Assembly: GCA_024709365.1 (NCBI GenBank) | Contig: JANJWV010000208.1 | Coordinates: forward strand, 1 to 33,074 | Length of the DNA stretch: 33,074 nt | Source: Desulfomicrobium sp. | Lineage (GTDB): Bacteria; Desulfobacterota; Desulfovibrionia; Desulfovibrionales; Desulfomicrobiaceae | Direction: 5' to 3' | Shown here: in pieces, positions 17,512 through 25,680 of the stretch | How the letters are laid out: every line of letters begins with the position of its first letter | Numbering within the stretch: position 1 is the stretch's first letter | Notes under the pieces: model-generated | Database searches by the model: none | What the model saw: only the letters and a program-made list of their open reading frames with translations | Told to the model about the DNA's origin: nothing | Made by a program: the position numbers and the translations under genes

Positions 17512-17823
17512 TCATGCCCGACCGGACAGGACGTCCCAGTCGGGCTCTTCCTCGGTCATCAGGAGCAGGTTCTTGTGCCGGGACCCGTGCCCGGACTCGA
17601 TGGCCACCTGCTGGGTCTTCATTCCGAAGAGTTCGGCCACAAATACTGTCAACGCGTTGTTGGCCTTGTTGTCAACCGCCGGGGCGCGCAGGCGGATCTT
17701 GAGATGGTCGCCGTGCATGCCCGCCAGTTCCGTCTTCTTCGCCCCGGGCTGCACCCAGAGGCTGATCCGCCACCCGCCGTCCTTGGCCGGGCCGACCCAG
17801 ACCGGACGGTCCTTCGCCACCAT
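17512..17823 (-). CDS. DUF167 (YggU) family protein
   Basis: WRISLWVQPGAKKTELAG...LKIRLRAPAVDNKANNALTVFVAELF...VAIESGHGSRHKNLLL. Confidence 0.9.
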   Translation of the reverse strand: MVAKDRPVWVGPAKDGGWRISLWVQPGAKKTELAGMHGDHLKIRLRAPAVDNKANNALTVFVAELFGMKTQQVAIESGHGSRHKNLLLMTEEEPDWDVLSGRA

Positions 17824-17830
17824 CGCCCCC

Positions 17831-18124
17831 TTAGAACATCATCTGCGACAGGAGCCGCGTCATGAAGACCTGGATGAACTTGATGGCCAGAACGACCACG
17901 AAGGGCGAAAAGTCGATGCCGCTGAAATAGGTGAACGGCATCCACTTGCGGATCCGGTAGAAAACGGGCTCGGTCAGGGTCCGGATGCCGCGCACGATGG
18001 GGTTGTAGGGGTCGGGGTTGACCCAGGACATGACCACCGCGGCGATGACCACCCAGAAATACAGGGACAGGACGCTGTCCACCACATAGTACACGGCCGT
18101 GATCAGACTCGAAAAAACCGGCAT
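17831..18124 (-). CDS. YggT family membrane protein
   Basis: MPVFSSLITAVYYVVDSVLSLYFWVVIAAVVMSWVNPDPYNPIVRGIRTLTEPVFYRIRKWMPF..GIDFSPFVVVLAIKFIQVFM. GGAGG upstream of 18124. Confidence 0.9.
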   Translation of the reverse strand: MPVFSSLITAVYYVVDSVLSLYFWVVIAAVVMSWVNPDPYNPIVRGIRTLTEPVFYRIRKWMPFTYFSGIDFSPFVVVLAIKFIQVFMTRLLSQMMF

Positions 18125-18199
18125 GAAGCCTCCGTACGGATATATTCTTCCTGCGCGGCGCTGGGGCGGGATACTCCGTGCGCCAGGACCGCGCAAGCG

Positions 18200-18874
18200 T
18201 TAATCGATTATCTCGAAAAATCCCCTTTCAAACCATTGCCGCAGTTCATGGAAACTGTCCACATGGAGTTGGGCGGCCAGTTCCCGGTTGCGGTAGGCCC
18301 AGAACGGCACCCCCGCCCGCACCGTCGTCTCCTGGTCCACGGACGAATCCCCGAGGTAGGACATCGCCCCTGTGCCGAAGCCCCAGGCCTCGACGATGCA
18401 CCGCAGGCCCTCGGGGTCGGGCTTGGGCCGGGAGACCTTGGCCGCGGTCATGACCGGGTTGAAGTAGCCGGTCAGGCCGAAGCGCTCCAGGACCAGCTCC
18501 ATGGAGTTCTTGCGGTTGGTGTTGACGGCCATGCGCACCCCGCGCCCGGCCAGGTCCTCGACCAGCTCGAAGAGCCCCGGCTCGGGGATCATGCGGTCGA
18601 TGAAGTCGTTGTAGGTCATGTGCCCCTGCACCTCGGCTGCACGAGCCCTGAGCTCCGGGGGGATGATCCGGGCCATGGCCGCGTCCACGGTGTGCATGAA
18701 CGCGTACTCCTCGTCCTCGCGGCTCATGGGCTCAAGGCCCAGGGTCAGGAGGATGTGGTTGTAGTAGTGGCGGTTGACGTCGCGGGAGTCGAAGAGGACC
18801 CCGTCGCAGTCGAAGACCACGCCGCGGACGAGCCGCAGATCGATACGGCGGGGCCGGCCCGCACAGGATGGCAT
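18200..18874 (-). CDS. HAD-superfamily hydrolase
   Basis: VVFDCDGVLFDS (motif I), NTNRK (motif II region), KPDPEGL and SYLGDSSVDQETTVRAGV (motifs III/IV). Confidence 0.88.
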   Translation of the reverse strand: MPSCAGRPRRIDLRLVRGVVFDCDGVLFDSRDVNRHYYNHILLTLGLEPMSREDEEYAFMHTVDAAMARIIPPELRARAAEVQGHMTYNDFIDRMIPEPGLFELVEDLAGRGVRMAVNTNRKNSMELVLERFGLTGYFNPVMTAAKVSRPKPDPEGLRCIVEAWGFGTGAMSYLGDSSVDQETTVRAGVPFWAYRNRELAAQLHVDSFHELRQWFERGFFEIID

Positions 18875-18876
18875 GT

Positions 18877-20529
18877 CTACTCCATGGCCTCCGGGAAATA
18901 CTGCCCGGCCAGCTCGCGCAGCTTGAACTTCTGGATCTTGCCGCTGGCCGTCATGGGGTATTCATCCAGGAAGGCCACGTACTTGGGTATCTTGTAGCGG
19001 GAGATCTGCCCGCGGCAGAAGTCGCGGATGTCCTCGGTCCCGTAGTCGAAGCCCTCCTTGAGGATGACGAAGGCGCCGACCTCCTCGCCGTACTTGCGGC
19101 TGGGCACGCCGACGACCTGCACGTCCTTGATGCCCTCCATGCGGTACAGGAACTCCTCGATCTCGCGCGGGTACACGTTCTCGCCGCCGCGGATGATCAT
19201 GTCCTTGAGGCGCCCAGTGATGCTCAGGTATCCGTCATCGTCCATGACGCCCAGATCGCCGGAGTGCATCCAGCCGTCGGGGTCGATGGCCTGGGCCGTG
19301 GCGTCAGGGTTGTTGTAGTAGCCCTTCATGACGTTGTAGCCGCGGCAGCAGACCTCGCCCTGCACGCCGGAGGCCACGGGCTCGCCCGTCTCGGGGTCGA
19401 CCACGCGCACCTCGATCTCGGGCATGGCGCGGCCCACGGTGCGCGTGCGCTGCTCCATCGAGTCGTTGACCCGCGTCTGGGTCATGACCGGGGAGGTCTC
19501 GGTCAGGCCGTAGCAGATGGTGATCTCCTTCATGTTCATGACGTCCATGACCTTCTCCATGACCGGCACCGGGCACGGCGAGCCGGCCATGATGCCCGTG
19601 CGCAGGGAGGACAGGTCGAACCTGGGGAAGGAGCGGTGTTCGAGCACGGCGATGAACATGGTCGGCACGCCGTAGAGGGCCGTGCACTTCTCCTCCTCCA
19701 CGGCCGTGAGGACCAGCAGGGGGCTGAAGCCTTCGAGGATGACCAGCGTGGCGGCGTGGCTGATGGCCGCCAGAACGCCCAGCACGCAGCCGAAGCAGTG
19801 AAACAGCGGCACGGGCAGGCAGACCCGGTCGTTGTGGGTGAACTTCTGGTTCTCGCCGATCCAGAAGCCGTTGTTGCCGATGTTGTAGTGGGTCAGCATG
19901 ACGCCCTTGGGGAAACCGGTGGTGCCCGAGGTGTACTGCATGTTGACCACGTCGTGCGCGTCCAGGGACGCCTGGCGGGCGCGGTAGTCCTCCTCGGCGG
20001 TCACGCGGCTCAGGGCCAGCAGCTCGGGCATGGAGTACATGCCGCGGTGCTTCTCCTGGCCGAGGAAGAAGACGCGCTTGAGGTCCGGGAACTTGTCGCT
20101 GCGCAGGTAGCCCCGCTCCTGGGTCTTGAGCTCGGGCACCAGCTCGTAGACCGTCTGCACGTAGTCCGTGTCCCGGAAGGAATCGATGAGCAGCAGATTC
20201 TCGCACTCGGACTGCTTGAGCAGGTATTCGAGCTCGGCCTTCTTGTAGAAGGTGTTGACCGTCAGCAGGATGGCCCCGATCTTGGCCGTGGCGAACTGGA
20301 AGGCCACCCAGTACGGCACGTTGGTGGCCCAGATGGCGACCTTCTCGCCCTTCTGCACGCCCATGGCCATGAGGCCCTTGGCCAGATTGTCGACCAGTTC
20401 GCCGAACTCCCGGTAGGTCATGCGGAAATTGCGGTCCACGTAGACCACGGCTTCGTTGTCCGGGTGCTGCATGATGGCTTCGTCGAGCATCTGCCCCAGG
20501 GTAATTTCTCGCAACGCTGGCTTGTCCAT
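18877..20529 (-). CDS. AMP-binding acyl-CoA synthetase/ligase
   Basis: [90 protein letters not shown]. Start trimmed to MDKPALREI. Confidence 0.94.
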   Translation of the reverse strand: MDKPALREITLGQMLDEAIMQHPDNEAVVYVDRNFRMTYREFGELVDNLAKGLMAMGVQKGEKVAIWATNVPYWVAFQFATAKIGAILLTVNTFYKKAELEYLLKQSECENLLLIDSFRDTDYVQTVYELVPELKTQERGYLRSDKFPDLKRVFFLGQEKHRGMYSMPELLALSRVTAEEDYRARQASLDAHDVVNMQYTSGTTGFPKGVMLTHYNIGNNGFWIGENQKFTHNDRVCLPVPLFHCFGCVLGVLAAISHAATLVILEGFSPLLVLTAVEEEKCTALYGVPTMFIAVLEHRSFPRFDLSSLRTGIMAGSPCPVPVMEKVMDVMNMKEITICYGLTETSPVMTQTRVNDSMEQRTRTVGRAMPEIEVRVVDPETGEPVASGVQGEVCCRGYNVMKGYYNNPDATAQAIDPDGWMHSGDLGVMDDDGYLSITGRLKDMIIRGGENVYPREIEEFLYRMEGIKDVQVVGVPSRKYGEEVGAFVILKEGFDYGTEDIRDFCRGQISRYKIPKYVAFLDEYPMTASGKIQKFKLRELAGQYFPEAME

Positions 20530-20554
20530 GACTCCCCCTTGGAATGATCCCGGA

Positions 20555-21124
20555 CTATTCCGGAAAGTAGAGCACCGCATAGATGGAGGCCGGGGAGTCC
20601 CCGCTGCAGGCCACGTGATGCGGTACGATGGAATTGAGATAGATGGAGTCGCCCTTGGTCAGGGTCAGCACCTCGCGGCCGTAGATGACCTCGATGGCGC
20701 CGTCGTGCACGACGATGAACTCCTCGCCCTCGTGGCTCGACAGTTTGCGCTCGGAGCAGGCCGACGGCATGATCTCGACGAAGAAGGGCTCCATGTGCCG
20801 GTCGGTCTTGCCACGGCCCAGGGAGTAGAACTTCATGTCCACGGGGCAGTCCTTGCCGCCGAGCATGTTCAGGCCCGCTTCCCGCTGGCCCAGGCGCACG
20901 ATGAGGGGGTCGTGGCCGAGCTCGTCGTCGAGGAAGGTGCCCATGCGCACGCCGAGGCCGCGGGCGACCTTGAGCAGGGGCCCCAGGGACGGGTAGACCG
21001 AGTCCTCTTCGAGGGATTTGAGGAAAGAAAGCTGCAGGCCGGTGCGCGCAGCCAGATCTTCGAGGCTGATTTCGTTCATTTCCCGGTAACGCTTGATGCG
21101 TCTGCCGAGTTGCTCTTTGCTCAT
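20555..21124 (-). CDS. XRE-family HTH transcriptional regulator with C-terminal cupin domain
   Basis: [54 protein letters not shown] (HTH); [41 protein letters not shown] (cupin). Confidence 0.93.
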   Translation of the reverse strand: MSKEQLGRRIKRYREMNEISLEDLAARTGLQLSFLKSLEEDSVYPSLGPLLKVARGLGVRMGTFLDDELGHDPLIVRLGQREAGLNMLGGKDCPVDMKFYSLGRGKTDRHMEPFFVEIMPSACSERKLSSHEGEEFIVVHDGAIEVIYGREVLTLTKGDSIYLNSIVPHHVACSGDSPASIYAVLYFPE

Positions 21125-21140
21125 ACTCAGGTCTCGCTGG

Positions 21141-21893
21141 TTAGGGTTGCTGGGACGGGGCCACGATGGTCAGGGGTTCGGACAGCTCGACCCGGACGCC
21201 GCAGACCCGTTCCAGGGCGTCTTCGTCCAGCCGGCAGCACAGCAGAGCGCCGTCCTCTCCGCAAGGGGAAAATTCCAGGTCCAAGGCCGAAAGCTCCCGC
21301 AGCACGTCGGTGTCGGTCACGTACAGCCGCGCGCCACGGGGCAGGAAGCACAGCAGGGACGGCAGCAGGGATTTCCAGGGCAGCTCCGCACTGGCCCGCG
21401 GGAAGATGGCCTCGTCGGGCACGCCGAGTTCCGCGAAGCTCTCCTCGTCGTCGAGGCCCAGCACCGAGGCGAACCCCTCCCGAGCCGCCTCGAACCGCCC
21501 TTCCTGCTCGCGCATGGCCACGAACTGCTCCTCGCGGAAGAGGGCCATGGCCAGCAGGATCTGGGCCTGGCGGCAAGGGTCGGCCGCCTCGGGCTCCGCA
21601 CCGCCCAGAAGCTGCGACCGGAATTCCAGGCTCGTGCCCGTGAAGAAATTGTCCAGTCCCGCGGCCTGATAGGCCTTCATGTCCGAAGAGCGCGCAAACC
21701 GCTCCCCGAACTCCATGTAGCTGCGCAGCAGCGCACGCACCTCGGCCGGCGAACAGGGCAGGCTCTCGGGCCGCCAGCGCGGCCGGTCCGTGTCCATGTT
21801 CACGCCGGGATCGAAAAAGACGAGCCCCTCGGGCAGGGGCCCCTGGCCCAGCCTCGGGTGCATCCAGGGAAAATGCACGAGCATTGCGGTCAT
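21141..21893 (-). CDS. Uncharacterised protein (250 aa)
   Basis: Longest intact frame, co-directional with neighbours on both sides; no family recognised. Confidence 0.7.
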   Translation of the reverse strand: MTAMLVHFPWMHPRLGQGPLPEGLVFFDPGVNMDTDRPRWRPESLPCSPAEVRALLRSYMEFGERFARSSDMKAYQAAGLDNFFTGTSLEFRSQLLGGAEPEAADPCRQAQILLAMALFREEQFVAMREQEGRFEAAREGFASVLGLDDEESFAELGVPDEAIFPRASAELPWKSLLPSLLCFLPRGARLYVTDTDVLRELSALDLEFSPCGEDGALLCCRLDEDALERVCGVRVELSEPLTIVAPSQQP

Positions 21894-21917
21894 ATCATCT
21901 CCTTAACCGTATCCGCA

Positions 21918-22334
21918 TCAGAATCCCGCCACGAACCTGCGGCAGCGCCCGGGACAGACGGGCATCCGCAGCAGGCACACGCCGTCCAGGAAGTGCGCGC
22001 AGGGCACATCCCCGGCCTCGTCCGGCAGGGGGATGAAATTTGCACAGTCGAGGCCAATGTTCAAGGCCGCATCCACACGCCGCTCCCAGATGCGTCCGGC
22101 CTCCTCCGAAGACAGGCCCAGGCTCTCGCCACGGACCACGAAGGCGTCGAAGCTGTCCGCGAGGGCCTGCAGCGCGGTGCAGGCGAACCCGGCATGCAGG
22201 CCCGGGTTGAGACGCTCCTCGTAGATGCAGCGGCCCGCCGCCCAGTACCTGCACCCCCTGCCCGGCAGCGGAAGCGGCGGCAGCGTGCGACTCACGCCGC
22301 CCCCCGTCCACGGGTGTCCGGACGCCGCGGACAT
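21918..22334 (-). CDS. Uncharacterised Cys-rich protein with duplicated C-aromatic-x2-G-x-C modules
   Basis: CRYWAAGRCIYEERLNPG and CAHFLDGVCLLRMPVCPGRC. A GTG start at 22295 (VSRTLPPLP) preceded by a G-rich stretch is an alternative. Confidence 0.65.
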   Translation of the reverse strand: MSAASGHPWTGGGVSRTLPPLPLPGRGCRYWAAGRCIYEERLNPGLHAGFACTALQALADSFDAFVVRGESLGLSSEEAGRIWERRVDAALNIGLDCANFIPLPDEAGDVPCAHFLDGVCLLRMPVCPGRCRRFVAGF

Positions 22335-22403
22335 GACCTCAGGCTATTTAGGGAATACATTCCATCCATCCGGAAACCAAGATTTTTCTTCGTCACGCAA
22401 ATG

Positions 22404-22433
22404 TTGACCTGCCCGAAGGGCTATGTGTATATG
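22404..22433 (+). promoter_or_regulatory. Putative sigma70-type promoter for tatA
   Basis: TTGACC (22404-22409), 18-nt spacer, TATATG (22428-22433), upstream of an AGGAGG ribosome-binding site and the tatA ATG. Confidence 0.4.
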
Positions 22434-22461
22434 AGGCCCATTCATTTCCGAGGAGGCATAC

Positions 22462-22659
22462 ATGTTCGGCATTGGCATCCCAGAGCTTCTCATCATTCTG
22501 GTCATCGTCCTGGTAATTTTCGGGGCCAACAAGTTGCCTGAAATCGGTTCAGGTATGGGCCGGGCCATCAAGAACTTCAAGAAGGCCACCAGCGAGCCTG
22601 AAGAAATCGACGTGACGCCCAAGTCCGACACGAAGGACACGACGGATAAGAAAGACTGA
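22462..22659 (+). CDS. tatA: Twin-arginine translocase TatA/TatE family subunit
   Basis: [45 protein letters not shown] helix, hinge, amphipathic helix. AGGAGG RBS. Confidence 0.95.
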   Translation: MFGIGIPELLIILVIVLVIFGANKLPEIGSGMGRAIKNFKKATSEPEEIDVTPKSDTKDTTDKKD

Positions 22660-22680
22660 ATTTTCGCAGGTTGAAATCGA

Positions 22681-22708
22681 AAGAATCCCGGCCAAGGCCG
22701 GGATTCTT
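22681..22708. terminator. Bidirectional intrinsic-terminator-like hairpin between convergent tatA and the 22723-23610 gene
   Basis: Perfect inverted repeat AAGAATCCCGGCC-AA-GGCCGGGATTCTT followed by CTTTT. Confidence 0.8.
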
Positions 22709-22722
22709 CTTTTCCAAGGCCC

Positions 22723-23610
22723 CTACCTGATCCGCACCGTCAGCCCCTGGGCCTTGGCCGCGTCCTCCAGGCGCCTGGACAGGGCTTCCCTGGACCCGGT
22801 CGTGATCCGCCACACGCCGGCCATGCTCTGCCCTTCCATCTCCACGCCGATCAGGGCCTTGCGCTCGATCTCCGCGTTCCAGCCGTCCATGAGACGGTCG
22901 AACTCCATGGGCCCCATGCTCGAAAGCCAGCCGGAGATGCGGACCTCGACCCCGGCCCCGCCTCCCCCGGCTTGCGCCGGACGGGAAAAATAGTCCTTCC
23001 AGACCGCCAGCCAGACCTCGTCCAGAGTCTTGGCCGAGCGGGTCGAATTCCATTCCCCGAGGCTCAGCACGCCGCTCCAGTCCCGGCCCTGCGACAGGGT
23101 CAGGACCGGCACGTCCGCGCCTGCGGCTGCCACCGGGGCGAGCCCCGAGAGCTCCTGCAGGGCCGAAAGCCGCTTGGTGCGCGACGGCTCCACGCCCGAC
23201 AGGCGGAGCACGTACGGCAGCGGGCCCGTCAGGGTGGAGAGCACTCCCAAGTCCCGCAGACGGGCCTTGAGGCCCGCGCCGTGAACCCGCACGTCGAGGA
23301 TCAGCGCCTCGCTCGTGGCGTTGCCCGCGACCGTGGCGTTGCCGGCGTCTGCGGCCGACTCCTTGTAGCCCAGGATCAGGGAGTCCCGCTCCTTGACCAG
23401 GACGCCCATGACGGCCTTGAGCCGCGCAGGCGTCAGCGCCGGGCCTGCGATGGCCCTGGTTTCCAGGGCCAGGGCCTCGTCGAAGCCCCGCCCCACGGCC
23501 GCGGCCCTGTCCTCGCCCTGGACCAGCGGCACCGTCACGCGCTGGTCCGCCAGAACCAGGGTGGACCAGAGCATCAGGGCCGCAACCACACCGAAAACGC
23601 GTCCTTGCAT
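22723..23610 (-). CDS. Secreted protein, possibly DUF2066-like
   Basis: Signal peptide MQGRVFGVVAALMLWSTLVLADQ, then RVTVPLVQGEDRAAAVGRGFDEAL. GAAGGAG upstream of the start at 23610. Family assignment is tentative. Confidence 0.75.
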   Translation of the reverse strand: MQGRVFGVVAALMLWSTLVLADQRVTVPLVQGEDRAAAVGRGFDEALALETRAIAGPALTPARLKAVMGVLVKERDSLILGYKESAADAGNATVAGNATSEALILDVRVHGAGLKARLRDLGVLSTLTGPLPYVLRLSGVEPSRTKRLSALQELSGLAPVAAAGADVPVLTLSQGRDWSGVLSLGEWNSTRSAKTLDEVWLAVWKDYFSRPAQAGGGGAGVEVRISGWLSSMGPMEFDRLMDGWNAEIERKALIGVEMEGQSMAGVWRITTGSREALSRRLEDAAKAQGLTVRIR

Positions 23611-23669
23611 GGAAAAACTCCTTCGTGAAAATCTGTATCGCGAGGGCCGCCCTGCCACAAGCCGCCCCC

Positions 23670-24593
23670 TTACGCCGGTGACGCCAGGAACTCCCTGGCC
23701 CTGGCCGCCATACCCTCGAAATCCTCCGGGTCGTGCCAGGCGATGTCCTGGTCCTTGTTGAACCAGGTCAGCTGGCGCTTGGCGTAGGCCCGCGTGCTGC
23801 GCAGCCAGTCGGCCCGCGCCTGGGCCATGTCCAGGCCGTCCAGGAGCACGGCCAGCAGCTCGGGGCAGCCGATGCCCGAAAACCCCGGCGCGTCCCTGTG
23901 CGGACAGCCCTCGTAGGCCAGGCGGACCTCGTCCAGGGCGCCGGCTTCAAGCATGAGTTCGATGCGGCGCTCCAGGCGCGGCGTCAGCGTCGCCAGGTCC
24001 GTACGCAGGCCGATCTTGAGGGCGCGCAGCCCTTCGGGACGGCGGGTCTGGCCGTGCCACCAGGTCAGGGTCCGGCCCGTGGCGGCGAAGACCTCCAGGG
24101 CGCGGCAGATGCGCTGCGGGTCGTTGGGGTGGATTTTGGAGGCGTAGTCCGGGTCCACGCCCCGCAGCCGGGCGTGCAGGACCGGGGACCCGACGGAGGC
24201 GCACTCCCGCGCCAGTTCCTCGCGGATGCGCGGGTCGATGTCCGGAATGGGCGCCAGTCCGTCGACGAGGCTCTTCAGGTAGAGGCCCGTGCCGCCGACG
24301 AGGATGGGCACGAGGCCCTCGCTGCGGTAGGCTTCGGCCCGGGCCAGGATTTCGGCCGCGAAGGAGCCCGCCCGGACGGGCTGGTCCACGGGCAGGTAGC
24401 CGTAGAGGGCGTGGGGACAGACGGCCCGCTCCTGCGCGGTGGGCTGGGCCGTGACGATGCCGAGACCGGCGTAGACCTGCCTTGAGTCGAAGTTGACCAC
24501 CCCGCCGCCCAAGGCATGCGCCAGGGCCAGGGCCGCGGCGGTCTTGCCCGTGCCGGTGGCCCCGACCAGGCAGACGAGACTCGTGACGCTCAT
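23670..24593 (-). CDS. miaA: tRNA dimethylallyltransferase
   Basis: LVCLVGATGTGKTAAALALAHALGGGVVNFDSRQVYAGLGIVTAQPT, LVGGTGLYLKSLVDGLAPIP, ..RAYAKRQLTWFNKD. The 591-aa ORF call starts too early. Confidence 0.96.
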   Translation of the reverse strand: MSVTSLVCLVGATGTGKTAAALALAHALGGGVVNFDSRQVYAGLGIVTAQPTAQERAVCPHALYGYLPVDQPVRAGSFAAEILARAEAYRSEGLVPILVGGTGLYLKSLVDGLAPIPDIDPRIREELARECASVGSPVLHARLRGVDPDYASKIHPNDPQRICRALEVFAATGRTLTWWHGQTRRPEGLRALKIGLRTDLATLTPRLERRIELMLEAGALDEVRLAYEGCPHRDAPGFSGIGCPELLAVLLDGLDMAQARADWLRSTRAYAKRQLTWFNKDQDIAWHDPEDFEGMAARAREFLASPA

Positions 24594-25132
24594 GCCTTGG
24601 CGGGCCCCCCGGCGGGCAAAGCGGACGCCCCGCCGCGCACGTCGGCCAGCCGCGCCTCGATGCGGGCCTGGATGGACTCGGGCACCAGCCCCTCGATGAC
24701 CCCGCCGAGCTTGGCCACGTCCTTGATGATGGAGGAGCTGATGTAGAGCCAGCGGTAGTCCGTCATCATGAAGACGGTATGGATGCTGGGCTTCAATTTG
24801 CGGTTCATGAGGGCCATCTGAAACTCGTACTCGAAGTCCGAGACGGCGCGCAGGCCGCGCAGGATGGTGTTGGCGTGCGCCCCCGGCACATAGTCCACCA
24901 GCAGGCCCGAAAAGGCCTCGACCTCGACGCGCAGCTGCCCGCGGAAGATCTCGCGGATCATGTCGACGCGCTCCTCCAGGGAGAAGAGCGGGTTCTTGCC
25001 CGAGTCCCTGGCCACGGCCACGATGATGCGGTCGAAGACCTCGAGGCCCCGGCGCACGAGGCTCAGGTGTCCGTTGTGGAAGGGGTCGAAGGTGCCGGGG
25101 TAGACGGCGATGCGCTCTGGTTTCTGCGCCAT
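24590..25132 (-). CDS. coaD: Pantetheine-phosphate adenylyltransferase
   Basis: RIAVYPGTFDPFHNGHLSLVRRGLEVFDRIIVAVARDSGKNPLFSLEERVDMIRE, ...MMTDYRWLYISSSIIKDVAKLGG. Stop overlaps the miaA start. Confidence 0.97.
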   Translation of the reverse strand: MAQKPERIAVYPGTFDPFHNGHLSLVRRGLEVFDRIIVAVARDSGKNPLFSLEERVDMIREIFRGQLRVEVEAFSGLLVDYVPGAHANTILRGLRAVSDFEYEFQMALMNRKLKPSIHTVFMMTDYRWLYISSSIIKDVAKLGGVIEGLVPESIQARIEARLADVRGGASALPAGGPAKA

Positions 25133-25677
25133 ATGCATATCCTTGTCTGTCCGTAGAGTTTGTCGCGAAGGAGCGCCAGGTCCGGGTGCGGGGGGGCGTC
25201 GAAGGCCAGTCCCGCCTCCACCTCGGCGCACAGCAGCCCTTCGCGCGCCAGGACGTTTCGGTCAAGCAGCAGCCGCAGGGCCGGCAGAAAAAGGTCCTTG
25301 CCGTAGGGCGGGTCGATGAAGACCAGCTCGAAGGAACCCGTGCCGCCCCCACCCAGCCAGCGCGCGGCGTCGCCCTTGACGATCCGGAAACGCTGCCGCG
25401 CGACGCCCAGCTCATCGAGGTTGGAACGGATGAGGGCCGCGGCATGGGCGGCCTTCTCGACGAAGACCGCTTCCGCCGCGCCGCGGCTCAGGGCCTCGAT
25501 CCCCAGAGAGCCGCTGCCGGCGAAGATGTCCGCCACCCTCGTCCCGCCCCAGTCCACGCCCTGGGATTCGAGCATGGAGAAGAGGGACTCGCGCACCTTG
25601 CCCGTGGCGGGGCGGTAGCCAGGCCCCTCGGTGGTGCGGATGCGCCTGCCGCGGTACTCCCCGGAGATGATGCGCAC
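25063..25677 (-). CDS. rsmD: 16S rRNA (guanine(966)-N(2))-methyltransferase RsmD
   Basis: MRIISGEYRGRRIRTTEGPGYRPATGKVRESLFSML, VADIFAGSGSLGIEALSRGA, FIDPPYGKDL. Confidence 0.95.
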   Translation of the reverse strand: MRIISGEYRGRRIRTTEGPGYRPATGKVRESLFSMLESQGVDWGGTRVADIFAGSGSLGIEALSRGAAEAVFVEKAAHAAALIRSNLDELGVARQRFRIVKGDAARWLGGGGTGSFELVFIDPPYGKDLFLPALRLLLDRNVLAREGLLCAEVEAGLAFDAPPHPDLALLRDKLYGQTRICIWRRNQSASPSTPAPSTPSTTDT

Positions 25678-25680
25678 GGG

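Noticed and set aside
18868-20547. 559-aa plus-strand ORF
   Set aside because: Antisense to the acyl-CoA synthetase; no domain signatures.
22352-22363. GGAATACATTCC inverted repeat between tatA and the Cys-rich gene as an operator
   Set aside because: Short (5-2-5) and may simply overlap a minus-strand -10 element; insufficient support.
23319-23350. Imperfect direct repeat encoding GNATVAGNATS in the secreted protein
   Set aside because: Too short to be more than local sequence duplication; no functional inference possible.
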